From the NCBI RefSeq assembly GCF_900112405.1, contig NZ_FOLI01000007.1:1-64000 (forward strand): a stretch of 64,000 bases of DNA, read 5' to 3'. Position numbers and translations under genes: made by a program. The notes beneath the pieces were generated by a model. The model saw only the letters and a list, made by a program, of their open reading frames with translations, was not told the DNA's origin and did not search any database. Below, in pieces: positions 1 to 7,625 of the stretch. Each line of letters opens with the position of its first letter. Position 1 is the first letter of the stretch. Origin of the DNA: Fructobacillus durionis (GTDB lineage: Bacteria > Bacillota > Bacilli > Lactobacillales > Lactobacillaceae).

Positions 1-11
1 TTTCTTTCCAA

Positions 12-84
12 CTGTCCCGGCTGGGCTCGAACCAGCGACCTTCGCATTAACAGTGCGGTGTTCTACCTGCTGAACTACAAGACA
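12..84 (-). tRNA. tRNA-Asn (GTT)
   Basis: On the minus strand this folds as a complete cloverleaf. The 7-bp acceptor stem starts TGTCTTG and pairs with CGGGACA, followed by discriminator G. The D arm and the T arm (GCTGG/CCAGC) are intact, and the anticodon loop CTGTTAA carries GTT. The outermost anticodon-stem pair is a C-A mismatch. The 3' CCA is not encoded. A promoter with a striking palindrome lies directly upstream. Confidence 0.95.
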
Positions 85-90
85 ATCAAA

Positions 91-131
91 TAGCGTGATA
101 TAAATATATCACGCTACCATGTGTTTGACAA
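91..131 (-). promoter_or_regulatory. tRNA-Asn promoter overlapped by a perfect palindrome
   Basis: Reading the minus strand, the -35 is TTGTCA (131-126), followed by 17 bp and the -10 TATATT (108-103). Bases 91-116 form an inverted repeat with 12-bp perfect arms (TAGCGTGATATA) around a 2-bp centre, covering the -10 and the probable start site. No T-run follows, so it does not look like a terminator. An operator is plausible; the protein that would bind is unknown. Confidence 0.65.
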
Positions 132-173
132 CACTTTTATGAAATTAATTTTAATTAAATAACAAAATTATGA

Positions 174-198
174 TAAAAAGCTCATTATATGCGCTTTT
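174..198 (-). terminator. Weak hairpin after the ECF operon
   Basis: On the minus strand AAAAGC and GCTTTTT flank an AT-rich loop of about 11 nt, 22 bp after the ecfT stop. It is a short-stem candidate intrinsic terminator for the SAM-hydrolase/ECF operon. Confidence 0.45.
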
Positions 199-219
199 AT
201 GACATTTTTGAACTTTAAA

Positions 220-1044
220 TTAAGCAAAGGGGTTCCAGAATCGACCATCGTCGACTGAAACAAGGACAATGGCTAGGATTAGCAAAGCAATTCCTAACAA
301 TAGTCCAACCCAGTCAGCCAAATGCCAGGATTGGGCATAGTACCAGGTACGCTTCTTCTTTTTTCCAAAGCGACGAAGTGCCATCGCTTCTGAAATTGTC
401 TCGACTTTTTCAAGGGTTGAAAAAGCCAAAGCTAGGAGCAAACGTGTTGAGGCAACTAACTTCTTTCCAAGCGATGCTTTCTTACCTAAGGCAAAGCCAC
501 GGGCTTCTTGCACCTTACGAGTTGTTTGAAACTCACTTTGGATGGTTGGCAAGTAGCGCAGTGTGAGTGAAAAGGCGTAGGCGACTTTGTAAGACACCCC
601 CACCTTGTTCAAACCGGCCGCCAACTGGGAGGGCTGGGTCGTCAACAAGAAGGCCAGTGAAAGCGGAACCGAGAAACAGTACTTTAAGAGCACGAGTAAC
701 TCGTAAAAGATCTGTTGGGAAGTTAAGGCGTAGTAGCCTGAACCAAGCAAAACTGTCTTACTATGGTAGAGTTCTACTCCGTACTGTGGTGCAAAGACGT
801 AAATCAATAGCAGGTTCAGCACGGCAAAGAGAACCGTTAAATAAACCAGGATGCGAATGGACTGCCAGGAAATCTTGGATAGGTAGAGAACCAATCCCGC
901 AAAGACCGTTAGTCCAACTAGGAAACGCATGTCAAAGGAAAGAATACCGGCAACTGTCAATAGAATGAAGACAATCAACTTACTCGTTCCGTTCATCTTA
1001 TGAATGAAAGAATCACGTTCCTGGTAACCAAGAAAATCATTCAT
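220..1044 (-). CDS. ecfT: ECF transporter transmembrane protein EcfT
   Basis: 274 aa membrane scaffold of an energy-coupling-factor (ECF) importer. It joins the substrate-binding S component to the two ATPases in the cytoplasmic membrane. Hydrophobic segments lie near residues 22-56, 64-85, 115-135 and 240-262. The coupling region carries an Ala-Arg-Gly motif at 181-183 and a second, degenerate one (ALR) near 222-224; in EcfT proteins these motifs contact the ATPases. It is the last gene of the operon and overlaps the ATPase gene by 8 bp, so translation is probably coupled. Because a dedicated ATPase and S component are encoded alongside, this is a group I (self-contained) ECF system. Confident family call; substrate not shown by this subunit. 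Confidence 0.9.
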   Translation of the reverse strand: MNDFLGYQERDSFIHKMNGTSKLIVFILLTVAGILSFDMRFLVGLTVFAGLVLYLSKISWQSIRILVYLTVLFAVLNLLLIYVFAPQYGVELYHSKTVLLGSGYYALTSQQIFYELLVLLKYCFSVPLSLAFLLTTQPSQLAAGLNKVGVSYKVAYAFSLTLRYLPTIQSEFQTTRKVQEARGFALGKKASLGKKLVASTRLLLALAFSTLEKVETISEAMALRRFGKKKKRTWYYAQSWHLADWVGLLLGIALLILAIVLVSVDDGRFWNPFA

Positions 1045-2716
1045 GGCTGGCCCCCTTTCCCTTTAGGCCTAGTCGTTCTAACAAGACCTGATCAGATGGT
1101 TGAATCAAAGACGTTTCAGACAACAAATCAGTACTTTCGAACAGCGTCTTTGGACTAGTTTGACTAGTGATTCGACCATTTACTAATGAAACTACTCGAT
1201 CCGACCACTTTTCAATCAAGGCCATGTCGTGGGTCACTGTAACAAGAGCTAATCCCTTATCACGGAGGGATTGCAAGTAAGTTAAGAGTCCCTTAGCCGA
1301 GATATCATCCTGTCCAGCAGTTGGTTCATCAAGAATCAAAACGGCCGGTTCTAGAATAGCGACAGCTAGGACGGACAAACGACGCTTCTGTCCAAAGGAC
1401 AGGGCTTGGCTTGGCCAGTTACGATATGGATAAAGGTTGGCTTCCTTTAGGGCAACCAAGACTTTTTCATTAATGGTCTCTTCGGACACGTTGCGCAGGC
1501 GTAAGCCAGCGGCAACTTCCTCAAAGACTGACAAACCAATCAACATTTCATTGGGGTTTTGCGACACATAACCCACGTACTGAGCGTGTTCTGCCAAAGG
1601 CAAGCCGTTTAATTCAACGGCCTTATCATCTTTGCCATTCGCCTTCACAAGACCTGCCTGTATAGGCAAGAAGCCTGCCAACAAACGAGCTAAGGTCGAT
1701 TTACCAGAACCGTTTTCACCAATTAAGGCTAACCATTCCTTCTTCTGGACTGAGAAGTCAATGTCTTTCAAAACCTGACGCTCTCCGTACTGGTAGTCAA
1801 TCCCAGTCGCTTCCAAAGCCGTGGAGCCAAAGCTTTCTTCCGCCTTCACGGTTGGGTGGACGGCCAAAAAATCAGACAACTTATCCGCTAGTTTCGGCCC
1901 GTCAACTTTCACCAAGTCCGAGATGTCCGTTAAATCGTCCAAAGCGTAGCCCGACTTTTCAATCAAGGAGACATAAGCTGGCTGAGCCAACTGCCAGTCA
2001 TGAAAGTCCGGCTGGACTAATAGTTCGTCAGCGCCACCATCAAAGACTAGTTCCCCCTCTTCGAGGACCAAAACTTGGTCGACGCCCTTGCGCAAGACTT
2101 CATCAATCCGGTGCTCAACCATGATGACCGTGATGCCTTCTTGATGAAGTTGGTCCATCGTTTCAAGCAAGGATTGTCCCGCCTTTGGATCCAAACTAGC
2201 CAGTGGTTCGTCCAAAACCAAAATGGGGCTATCCCCGACCAACACGCCAGCTAAGGCGACCCGTTGCTTTTGTCCACCGGACAAAACGTTTGGCCCCAAT
2301 GGCAAAAGCTCGGTTAAGCCAAAACGTTTGGCAACATCCGTCACTGCCTGGCGCAACTTGGACAAAGGTTCCCCCTCGTTTTCCAAAACAAAGGCAATGT
2401 CTTCTGCTACCGTTAAGCCAACGAACTGACGGTCCGTATCCTGCAAAATCGTTCCAACTAAGAGTGAACGGTCAAAGGGGTCTTTCCCAGATTGGTCAAC
2501 ATCGTTAATCAAAACACGTCCTGATAGGTCCCCGTTTTCTTCGGTCACTAAGGCGTTAATCAAGGAAATCAAGGTTGACTTACCGGATCCAGAAGGCCCC
2601 AAAACTAAGGTTTTGCTACCCGTCTTAATGGTAAAGTTAATATTTTTCAACGTTGGCTCTGCCTGCGTTTCATAGCGGAAAGTCACGTTGTCGAATTGTA
2701 AAGCGGAATCAGCCAT
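1037..2716 (-). CDS. ECF transporter ATPase, two ABC domains fused
   Basis: 559 aa protein with two complete ABC nucleotide-binding domains in one chain. The first has Walker A GPSGSGKST near 40-48, signature LSGGQ near 145-149 and Walker B ILVLDEP near 165-171. The second has Walker A GENGSGKST near 333-341, an altered signature LSFGQ near 439-443 and Walker B ILDEP near 461-465. It would drive vitamin- or metabolite-type uptake with EcfT and the S component. Fused double ATPases are typical of the YkoD-like branch that accompanies UPF0397 S components, and that is the arrangement here: 14 bp after the S-component gene and overlapping ecfT by 8 bp. The second signature (F for the middle G) fits asymmetric ATP sites, which is an inference. 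Confidence 0.92.
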   Translation of the reverse strand: MADSALQFDNVTFRYETQAEPTLKNINFTIKTGSKTLVLGPSGSGKSTLISLINALVTEENGDLSGRVLINDVDQSGKDPFDRSLLVGTILQDTDRQFVGLTVAEDIAFVLENEGEPLSKLRQAVTDVAKRFGLTELLPLGPNVLSGGQKQRVALAGVLVGDSPILVLDEPLASLDPKAGQSLLETMDQLHQEGITVIMVEHRIDEVLRKGVDQVLVLEEGELVFDGGADELLVQPDFHDWQLAQPAYVSLIEKSGYALDDLTDISDLVKVDGPKLADKLSDFLAVHPTVKAEESFGSTALEATGIDYQYGERQVLKDIDFSVQKKEWLALIGENGSGKSTLARLLAGFLPIQAGLVKANGKDDKAVELNGLPLAEHAQYVGYVSQNPNEMLIGLSVFEEVAAGLRLRNVSEETINEKVLVALKEANLYPYRNWPSQALSFGQKRRLSVLAVAILEPAVLILDEPTAGQDDISAKGLLTYLQSLRDKGLALVTVTHDMALIEKWSDRVVSLVNGRITSQTSPKTLFESTDLLSETSLIQPSDQVLLERLGLKGKGASHE

Positions 2717-2730
2717 TCGCTGTCCTTTCT

Positions 2731-3288
2731 TTAATCTTCTTTGCGCAGCAAGGTTTGCTGCCCCTTGTTCTTCAAATAAAGTGATAAGAGTGTCGTTCCG
2801 ATGATACCCGTTGAAATCACGTTCACAATAACCGAAAGGCCACCCTGTAGATAAACCTTGTTGGCAGGCTCAGCGTAAATCACGATGTCCAAAGTTGGCG
2901 CGATCAACAACCAAGCAATCAAGTTGGCAATCAACTGGCTAATGTTAAACCAGGCGATTTTCCAAAAGTTCAGCGAACCCTTTAGTAAACGGGCACGCTT
3001 CACCAATAGGGCAAAAATGAAAGCATAGCAGCCGTCAGCAATCACCCATGACCACCAGACGGATCCGTAGGAAATGGCATCATTCAAGCTGTGTCCTAAG
3101 ATGGCAACGAAGAAGCCAACCATTGGTGAAAAAAGAATCGAAATCAATGATAACCAAGACTGGGCCACGTTGACTTGCGTGTTGGGAATTCCCGTTGGAA
3201 TCGCCACAAACTTAAACAGAATCAAAAAGACGGCAGCACCAATTCCAATGGCTACGACATCCTTTGTTGATAAGCCCTTCTTTTTCAT
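2731..3288 (-). CDS. ECF S component, UPF0397 family
   Basis: 185 aa integral membrane protein with about five to six hydrophobic segments and short loops. It resembles the UPF0397 family through the N-terminal VVAIGIGAAVFLIL stretch, the IPTGIPNT loop, the GHSLNDAISYGSVWWSW region and the LIAPTLDIVIYAEPANKV segment. UPF0397 proteins are substrate-capturing (S) subunits of ECF importers; automated names such as riboflavin transporter are not well supported. The gene starts on the base after the stop codon of the SAM-hydrolase gene and precedes the ATPase and EcfT genes, so all four are one transcript under a methionine T-box. Context therefore points to a methionine- or SAM-related substrate (inference). 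Confidence 0.87.
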   Translation of the reverse strand: MKKKGLSTKDVVAIGIGAAVFLILFKFVAIPTGIPNTQVNVAQSWLSLISILFSPMVGFFVAILGHSLNDAISYGSVWWSWVIADGCYAFIFALLVKRARLLKGSLNFWKIAWFNISQLIANLIAWLLIAPTLDIVIYAEPANKVYLQGGLSVIVNVISTGIIGTTLLSLYLKNKGQQTLLRKED

Positions 3289-4134
3289 TTAGTTATCCTT
3301 TTCAATTTCAATCGTCCAGTTTTGACCGGCTGACAAGTGGTTTTCAGCAGCCATTGAACCCATTCGGATGGCAATTCCAACCGTGTAAACCGAGTTCATG
3401 TAAATCAATGTTTCGCCGTTCTTCACATCGGCAAAAGTCTTGTAGTAAGGCAACTTTGCCTGGTAAACACGCTTGCCTTCGTAGAAGACAGAAACGTTGA
3501 AGACATCCCCATAACGGGCACCAAAGTCTTCTTCCCAACGTGATTCTTCAATGTTGGTCCACAATGAACCGAAGTTAACATCGGTAATATCAACGTTACC
3601 AACAATCTTGTTACCTTCGATACGGGCTGGGTTCAAGGCCAAGCGTTCAATATCTGCCACTGGCAATTCCTTACCAATTTCTTCAAAAGTAATTTGTCCA
3701 CCGGCCAAACGAGCACCGTTGTATACATAGATGTCACGGCCGTGGAACGTAGCGGACTTTTCAGAGCCTGGCAAACGGTCGATGCTTTCATCGATGACGC
3801 GCACGGCTTCGATTCCGTATAACTTGTCCAAGTGAGTCAACGTTCCGTTATCAGGTGTTACGACATAGTGACCAGTTTTCAACTTGGCAACCAATGACAA
3901 ACGCTTTGAGCCAACGCCAGGATCAACAACTGAAACAAAGACCGTACCAGCTGGCCAGTACTTCGCTGTTTGTGAAAGTCGGAAGGAACCTTCAAAAATG
4001 TTAAATGGTGTAATCCCGTGCGTTAAATCGGCCACGGTCACTTCAGGGTCAACCTGACGTGCCACACCGTACATCGTTGAAACGGCGCCGTCATTCAATC
4101 CAAAATCTGTTTGCAATACAAGTGCTGCTTTCAT
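3289..4134 (-). CDS. SAM hydrolase (SAM hydroxide adenosyltransferase, DUF62)
   Basis: 281 aa. The DUF62 family, related to SAM-dependent chlorinase/fluorinase, splits S-adenosylmethionine with water to adenosine and methionine. Family signatures include the N-terminal LVLQTDFGLNDGAVSTMYGV, DLTHGI, VVDPGVGS (catalytic Asp region), TPDNGTLT and TFHGRDIY (conserved His/Arg region). The chosen start has GGAGG 7 bases upstream; an in-frame start further upstream has no such site. It is the first gene of the ECF operon, directly behind the T-box terminator. Low methionyl-tRNA supply would switch on both a transporter and an enzyme that can release methionine, which suggests salvage of SAM or a similar adenosyl compound. 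That role is inferred. Confidence 0.88.
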   Translation of the reverse strand: MKAALVLQTDFGLNDGAVSTMYGVARQVDPEVTVADLTHGITPFNIFEGSFRLSQTAKYWPAGTVFVSVVDPGVGSKRLSLVAKLKTGHYVVTPDNGTLTHLDKLYGIEAVRVIDESIDRLPGSEKSATFHGRDIYVYNGARLAGGQITFEEIGKELPVADIERLALNPARIEGNKIVGNVDITDVNFGSLWTNIEESRWEEDFGARYGDVFNVSVFYEGKRVYQAKLPYYKTFADVKNGETLIYMNSVYTVGIAIRMGSMAAENHLSAGQNWTIEIEKDN

Positions 4135-4174
4135 GTTCTTCCTCCGGCTCAATGTGAGCATTTTTTGTTTTAGT

Positions 4175-4458
4175 AAGCAAATAAAAACCCGGACAGGTCA
4201 AAAGACCTGCCCGGGACGAAATGTTCGCGTTACCACCTGGTGTTTGGTTATTTTTCACAAAATAACCCTTCATACGTTCGAGACTCTTTTGGTCTGAAAC
4301 GATTCGCTGTAACGGGCGATTCCCGATTCAAGTTCACCAATAGCTCACCCAAATAATTAGCTCCCAGACCATATTCACTGTGTTGACTGTCCGGTTTTCA
4401 CCAAACACCGGCTCGCTAAGCAGTCGCGACAGTTACTTATCTGTTCTTCGCTGTGATG
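4175..4458 (-). promoter_or_regulatory. T-box leader, methionine specifier
   Basis: Minus-strand leader with the main T-box parts in order. Stem I has the distal AGCGAG bulge, a GGTGAAAACC-type terminal loop and paired CCGGT/ACCGG and GACTG/CAGTC arms. The specifier context is GTGAAT-ATG (AUG at 4372-4370). The antiterminator core is AGGTGGTAACGCG (about 4239-4227), whose UGGU bulge can pair with a tRNA 3' ACCA end, as in tRNA-Met with discriminator A. The leader ends in the hairpin at 4183-4215. Uncharged tRNA-Met would stabilise the antiterminator and allow expression of the downstream operon. Confidence 0.93.
4183..4215 (-). terminator. T-box-controlled terminator
   Basis: Minus-strand GC-rich stem (CCCGGGCAGGTC pairing with GACCTGTCCGGG) with a short T loop and a TTTTTATTT tail. 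It mutually excludes the T-box antiterminator just upstream. Confidence 0.93.
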
Positions 4459-4464
4459 TTTATT

Positions 4465-4493
4465 ATATTACGACATTCGGCAATCAATGTCAA
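4465..4493 (-). promoter_or_regulatory. Promoter of the T-box/ECF operon
   Basis: Perfect -35 TTGACA (4493-4488), 17-bp spacer and -10 TAATAT (4470-4465) on the minus strand, placing the start near 4458. A strong constitutive-looking promoter fits regulation by the T-box rather than by initiation. Confidence 0.9.
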
Positions 4494-4565
4494 AAGTTTT
4501 TCAAAAATTAGTAATATTATAAATTCAAGTTAGAAAACGAACATTCAATTCGATATCGCCGACTT

Positions 4566-5495
4566 TTATTCGTTACCAACAACCTCAGAAAACTTTTCTG
4601 AAATCGATTTTGCGGAAGCTGCTAGCTTCTCCTTTTCATCAGACGATAAAGTCCAACTCGATTCGGCCACAATTCCTTGACGGCCAACGATGGCTGGCGT
4701 CGACAAGTAAGTACCAAAGGCCTCTTGGTAGTGTGAGACCGGTAGCTCTTCATGGGCGTCGGAAACAATGACTTTGGCCAAGCGCACCGCCGCGGCTGCG
4801 ATACCGTATGAAGTATACCCCTTTGCATCGAAGACATCGTTTCCGCGGACAATGGAGGCCTTTTCAATTTCGGCCAAATCAACCCCTGCTGCCTCAGCCA
4901 TTTGCAGAGCGGGTTGGCCCATCACGGAACCCGTCGACCATGCCGTAAACTGCGTGTTTCCGTGCTCACCGAGGTTATACCCGGCTACCGACTTAGGAGA
5001 CACAGCAAAAGCTTGACCAGCTGCCGCCCGCATCCGTGCCGTGTCCAATAGCGTTCCCGTACCAATCACTCGTTCAACTGGATAACCGGTTTCTTTTTGA
5101 TAAAAAGCAGAAATGGCATCACAAGGATTGGTGATGACCACTAGTACGCCGGCAAAACTAGTCTTCTTCAATTGAGTCGCAACCTTTTGAACTTGTTCAA
5201 CGTTATAGGGCAATTCAGTAAAGCGGTCCTTGCTAACACTGTTGTATTGCAAGGCAATGTGTCCCAGTGCTGAAATCACAAGGTCGGCATCATCCAAAGC
5301 GGCATAATCATTCACGGTGATTTTATAGGAGCCATTTTGGTTAGCTAAAGCATCTTCCAAATCCAAAGCTTCCGCACGGACTTTCTCAACCTTCGTGTCA
5401 ATTAACACGTATTCATCAAAAGTGCCTTCTTGCACCAGGGCGTGGGCTATTGCTGATCCCACATGTCCCATTCCGATAATTCCGACTTTTCGCAT
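4566..5495 (-). CDS. L-2-hydroxyacid dehydrogenase (L-HicDH type), copy 2
   Basis: 309 aa NAD-dependent enzyme of the LDH/MDH fold. It would reduce branched 2-oxo acids such as 2-ketoisocaproate to L-2-hydroxy acids, regenerating NAD+ during amino-acid catabolism. Seen: Rossmann motif GMGHVGSA at the N terminus, VVITNPCDA, and the active-site GYNLGEHGNTQF loop. The chosen start has AAGGA 7 bases upstream. It lies 10 bp after its paralogue and shares long identical blocks with it. It differs in the region that shapes substrate choice: here ALGHIALQYNS, in the partner ALGNIQLQHNN. The first has His where the known L-HicDH pattern is Gly-Asn, so its substrate may differ. Alternative: an L-lactate or malate dehydrogenase, less likely. 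Confidence 0.85.
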   Translation of the reverse strand: MRKVGIIGMGHVGSAIAHALVQEGTFDEYVLIDTKVEKVRAEALDLEDALANQNGSYKITVNDYAALDDADLVISALGHIALQYNSVSKDRFTELPYNVEQVQKVATQLKKTSFAGVLVVITNPCDAISAFYQKETGYPVERVIGTGTLLDTARMRAAAGQAFAVSPKSVAGYNLGEHGNTQFTAWSTGSVMGQPALQMAEAAGVDLAEIEKASIVRGNDVFDAKGYTSYGIAAAAVRLAKVIVSDAHEELPVSHYQEAFGTYLSTPAIVGRQGIVAESSWTLSSDEKEKLAASAKSISEKFSEVVGNE

Positions 5496-5505
5496 GTTTT
5501 TATCC

Positions 5506-6438
5506 TTATTGTTGGCCTTGCACAACTTCAGCAAACTTATCTGAAATCGATTTGGCAGAAGCCGCTAGCTTCTCTTTTTCATCCTCTGTTAATGTCAAAG
5601 TCGATTCGGCCACGATTCCTTGGCGGCCAACAATGGCTGGCGTTGACAAGTAAGTGCCAAATGCTTCTTGGTAGTGAGAAACAGGCAATTCTTCGTGGGC
5701 ATCCGACACAATCGCCTTAGCCAAACGAATGGCTGCAGAAGCAATACCATAAGAAGTAAAGCCTTTTCCGGCAAAGACCGTATAGCCACCGACAACGGAA
5801 TCTTTTTCAATTTCCGCCAAATCCACGTCCTTGGCTGCGGCAGCATCTTTAGCTGATTGACCCATGACTGAAACCGTTGACCAGGCCGTAAATTGAGTGT
5901 TTCCGTGTTCGCCAAGGTTGTAGCCAGCAACAGACTTAGGCGACACATCGAAAGCCGCCCCGGTTGCACGGCGCATCCGAGCCGTATCCAAAAGTGTCCC
6001 CGTTGCAATCACTCGTTCGACTGGATACCCCGTTTCCTTTTGATAAAGGGCCGCAATGGCATCACAAGGGTTGGTAATGACAACCAAGACACCTGAAAAA
6101 TCGGTCTTCTTCAATTGCCCCGCCACTTCTCGTACTTGTTCGACGTTGTATGGCAGTTCAATAAAACGGTCCTTAGATGGGTTGTTATGCTGTAATTGAA
6201 TATTTCCCAGTGCTGAAATCACAACGTCGGCATCATCTAAGGCAGCGTAGTCGTTCATCACGATTTTATAGGATTCATTTTGGTTAGCCAAAGCGTCTTC
6301 CAAGTCCAAGGCTTCTGCCCGAACTTTTTCGACCTTTTTATCAATCAAAACGAACTCATCAAAAGTTCCTTCTTGAACCAAAGCGTGTGCTACCGCTGAT
6401 CCAACGTGTCCCATTCCGATAATTCCAACTTTTCGCAT
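5506..6438 (-). CDS. L-2-hydroxyisocaproate dehydrogenase, copy 1
   Basis: 310 aa member of the LDH/MDH superfamily, closest in pattern to L-2-hydroxyisocaproate dehydrogenase of lactic acid bacteria. The match includes the nucleotide-binding GMGHVGSA, the VVISALGNIQLQ substrate-loop segment, GTGTLLDTAR-like (here ATGTLLDTARM), GYNLGEHGNTQF with the catalytic His, and a C-terminal PAIVGRQGIVAE segment. It would use NADH to reduce branched-chain 2-oxo acids made by transamination. It is the first of two tandem paralogues with a 10-bp gap, driven by a clear promoter at 6465-6493. The conserved loop suggests this copy keeps the ancestral specificity (inference). Confidence 0.88.
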   Translation of the reverse strand: MRKVGIIGMGHVGSAVAHALVQEGTFDEFVLIDKKVEKVRAEALDLEDALANQNESYKIVMNDYAALDDADVVISALGNIQLQHNNPSKDRFIELPYNVEQVREVAGQLKKTDFSGVLVVITNPCDAIAALYQKETGYPVERVIATGTLLDTARMRRATGAAFDVSPKSVAGYNLGEHGNTQFTAWSTVSVMGQSAKDAAAAKDVDLAEIEKDSVVGGYTVFAGKGFTSYGIASAAIRLAKAIVSDAHEELPVSHYQEAFGTYLSTPAIVGRQGIVAESTLTLTEDEKEKLAASAKSISDKFAEVVQGQQ

Positions 6439-6464
6439 GTTAATACCCCGCTTTCATGTAACAA

Positions 6465-6493
6465 AGGATAGAAGATTAATGAGAAGATGTCAA
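6465..6493 (-). promoter_or_regulatory. Promoter of the tandem dehydrogenase genes
   Basis: TTGACA (6493-6488), 17 bp, TATCCT (6470-6465) on the minus strand. Just upstream of the -35 is a short imperfect palindrome TTAG-N6-CTAA that could be an activator site; this part is weak. Confidence 0.82.
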
Positions 6494-6529
6494 GAAAACG
6501 ATTAGAAAAGACTAATTTTATCAAAAATA

Positions 6530-6554
6530 AAAAGCAGCTAGGATAGCTGCTTAA
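6530..6554 (-). terminator. Terminator of the CHY zinc-finger gene
   Basis: AAGCAGCTA/TAGCTGCTT stem with TTTTTAT tail on the minus strand; the stem overlaps the last codons of the gene. Confidence 0.85.
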
Positions 6555-6853
6555 TTGAAGTAGATATGACAGTGCTTGGCACAGCCCGGATTAAAGGGTG
6601 TCTGGCAGTAAATGCACTGTCCCTGTTGGTACTCAGAAAAGCTGAGCTTTTTTTGGCAAACACCGCAAAGAACCGGTTTTCCATCCCCCTTTGGCCAGGG
6701 TGCAAAGTCATGGTCCGCCAAGCGATTATGGCATTCGTAGCAGGCATAATAGCGTTGACATTGTGCACATTCCAGCGCCACCACGTCTAATTCGCTATGG
6801 TAGTGTTGGCAGGTACCCCGAGGGCCAATATCAATTCCATAAATCTTGGTCAT
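6551..6853 (-). CDS. CHY-type zinc-finger protein
   Basis: 100 aa protein that is almost all metal-binding pattern. It has C-x-H-Y-H near the N terminus (GTCQHYHSELD), then ECAQCQRYYACYECH, a central VLCGVCQKKLSF and a C-terminal CIYCQTPFNPGCAKHCHIYF. This arrangement matches the stand-alone CHY zinc-finger family of Firmicutes, whose molecular role is not established. Several zinc ions are probably bound by about ten Cys and several His. It lies alone between the dehydrogenase operon and the broken flavin reductase gene, with its own terminator. No signal peptide or membrane segment is visible, so it should be cytosolic. Confidence 0.85.
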   Translation of the reverse strand: MTKIYGIDIGPRGTCQHYHSELDVVALECAQCQRYYACYECHNRLADHDFAPWPKGDGKPVLCGVCQKKLSFSEYQQGQCIYCQTPFNPGCAKHCHIYFN

Positions 6854-6894
6854 GCTACCATCCTATCGGTTTCTGCTTGTCGATGCACGATTCG

Positions 6895-7440
6895 TTACTT
6901 CACTTCTTCTTTCAACGCTTGGACGAGTAAGTCCGCCTGATCTAAGTACTTTGCCAAAAAAGCATCTGTCTCAGCTTCGTCAGCTTAACGAGCGATTTCA
7001 TCCGGCTTAATGCTCAAGCGTGGATTAACCGAGAGACGTTGCATCTTCAACCCCTGCAAGACCATTGAAAGGGCTAATTCACCCTGAAAACCACCATGAG
7101 ATCCGATGGCAACGGTTGCAACGGGCATCCCCTGCCATTCTTGATAAAGTGTGTCCAAGGCGTTCTTCAAAACCGCTGGGTAACCCCAATTGTACTGTGG
7201 GAAAACGATGACCAGAGCATCGTACTCCTTAATCATTTCAGACCAGGTCTTTGTCGCTTCCAATTGGTAAAGTCCGAGGGCTGGTAGCTCGGGCTCATCC
7301 AACCAGGGAAGATTAATTTCGGCTAAGTCCAAAACATCCGCGTCCAAGCCCTTCATGTTGAGAATAGGCGCCAGCCAATGGGCCACCTTGCGTGACACAC
7401 TAAAACGACGGTTTGATCCAACTAATACTGCGACTTTCAT
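6895..7440 (-). pseudogene. NADPH-dependent FMN reductase, interrupted by a stop codon
   Basis: The readable part is 151 aa: start MKVAVLVGSNRRFSVSRKVAHWL (flavodoxin-like phosphate loop GSNR..S), VFPQYNWGYPAVLKNALD (the usual PxYN flavin-contact loop) and AIGSHGGFQG. It ends at a TAA (6985-6987). Reading on in the same frame gives a further 30 codons, encoding ADEAETDAFLAKYLDQADLL and the rest, to a TAA at 6895-6897. This restores about 181 residues, the usual family length, and an acidic C-terminal helix typical of these proteins. The stop therefore looks like a recent nonsense change (a CAA to TAA change would explain it) or a sequence error. The 151 aa product still contains the flavin-binding core and might fold. 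Intact homologues supply reduced flavin or detoxify quinones. Confidence 0.8.
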
Positions 7441-7506
7441 ATCGGCCTTCTTTCAATCAATTCTGCTTCTATTGTAGTTGTTTTGAAAAGGAAAGGCGAA
7501 TAGGTA

Positions 7507-7553
7507 AGAAAAAAGAGCTAAGTTCAGCAATGAATGCCAAGATTAGCTCTTTT
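7507..7553 (-). terminator. Terminator after the four-repeat membrane gene
   Basis: AAGAGCTAA and TTAGCTCTT arms enclose a loop of about 20 nt and end in TTTTTT on the minus strand, about 75 bp after the stop of the membrane-protein gene. Confidence 0.65.
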
Positions 7554-7625
7554 CTGTTTAGTGGAGAAGAAAATCTTCCAACCAACACTCAGCTATTCAA
7601 TCCCACTAATCAGCAAACTAACTCA

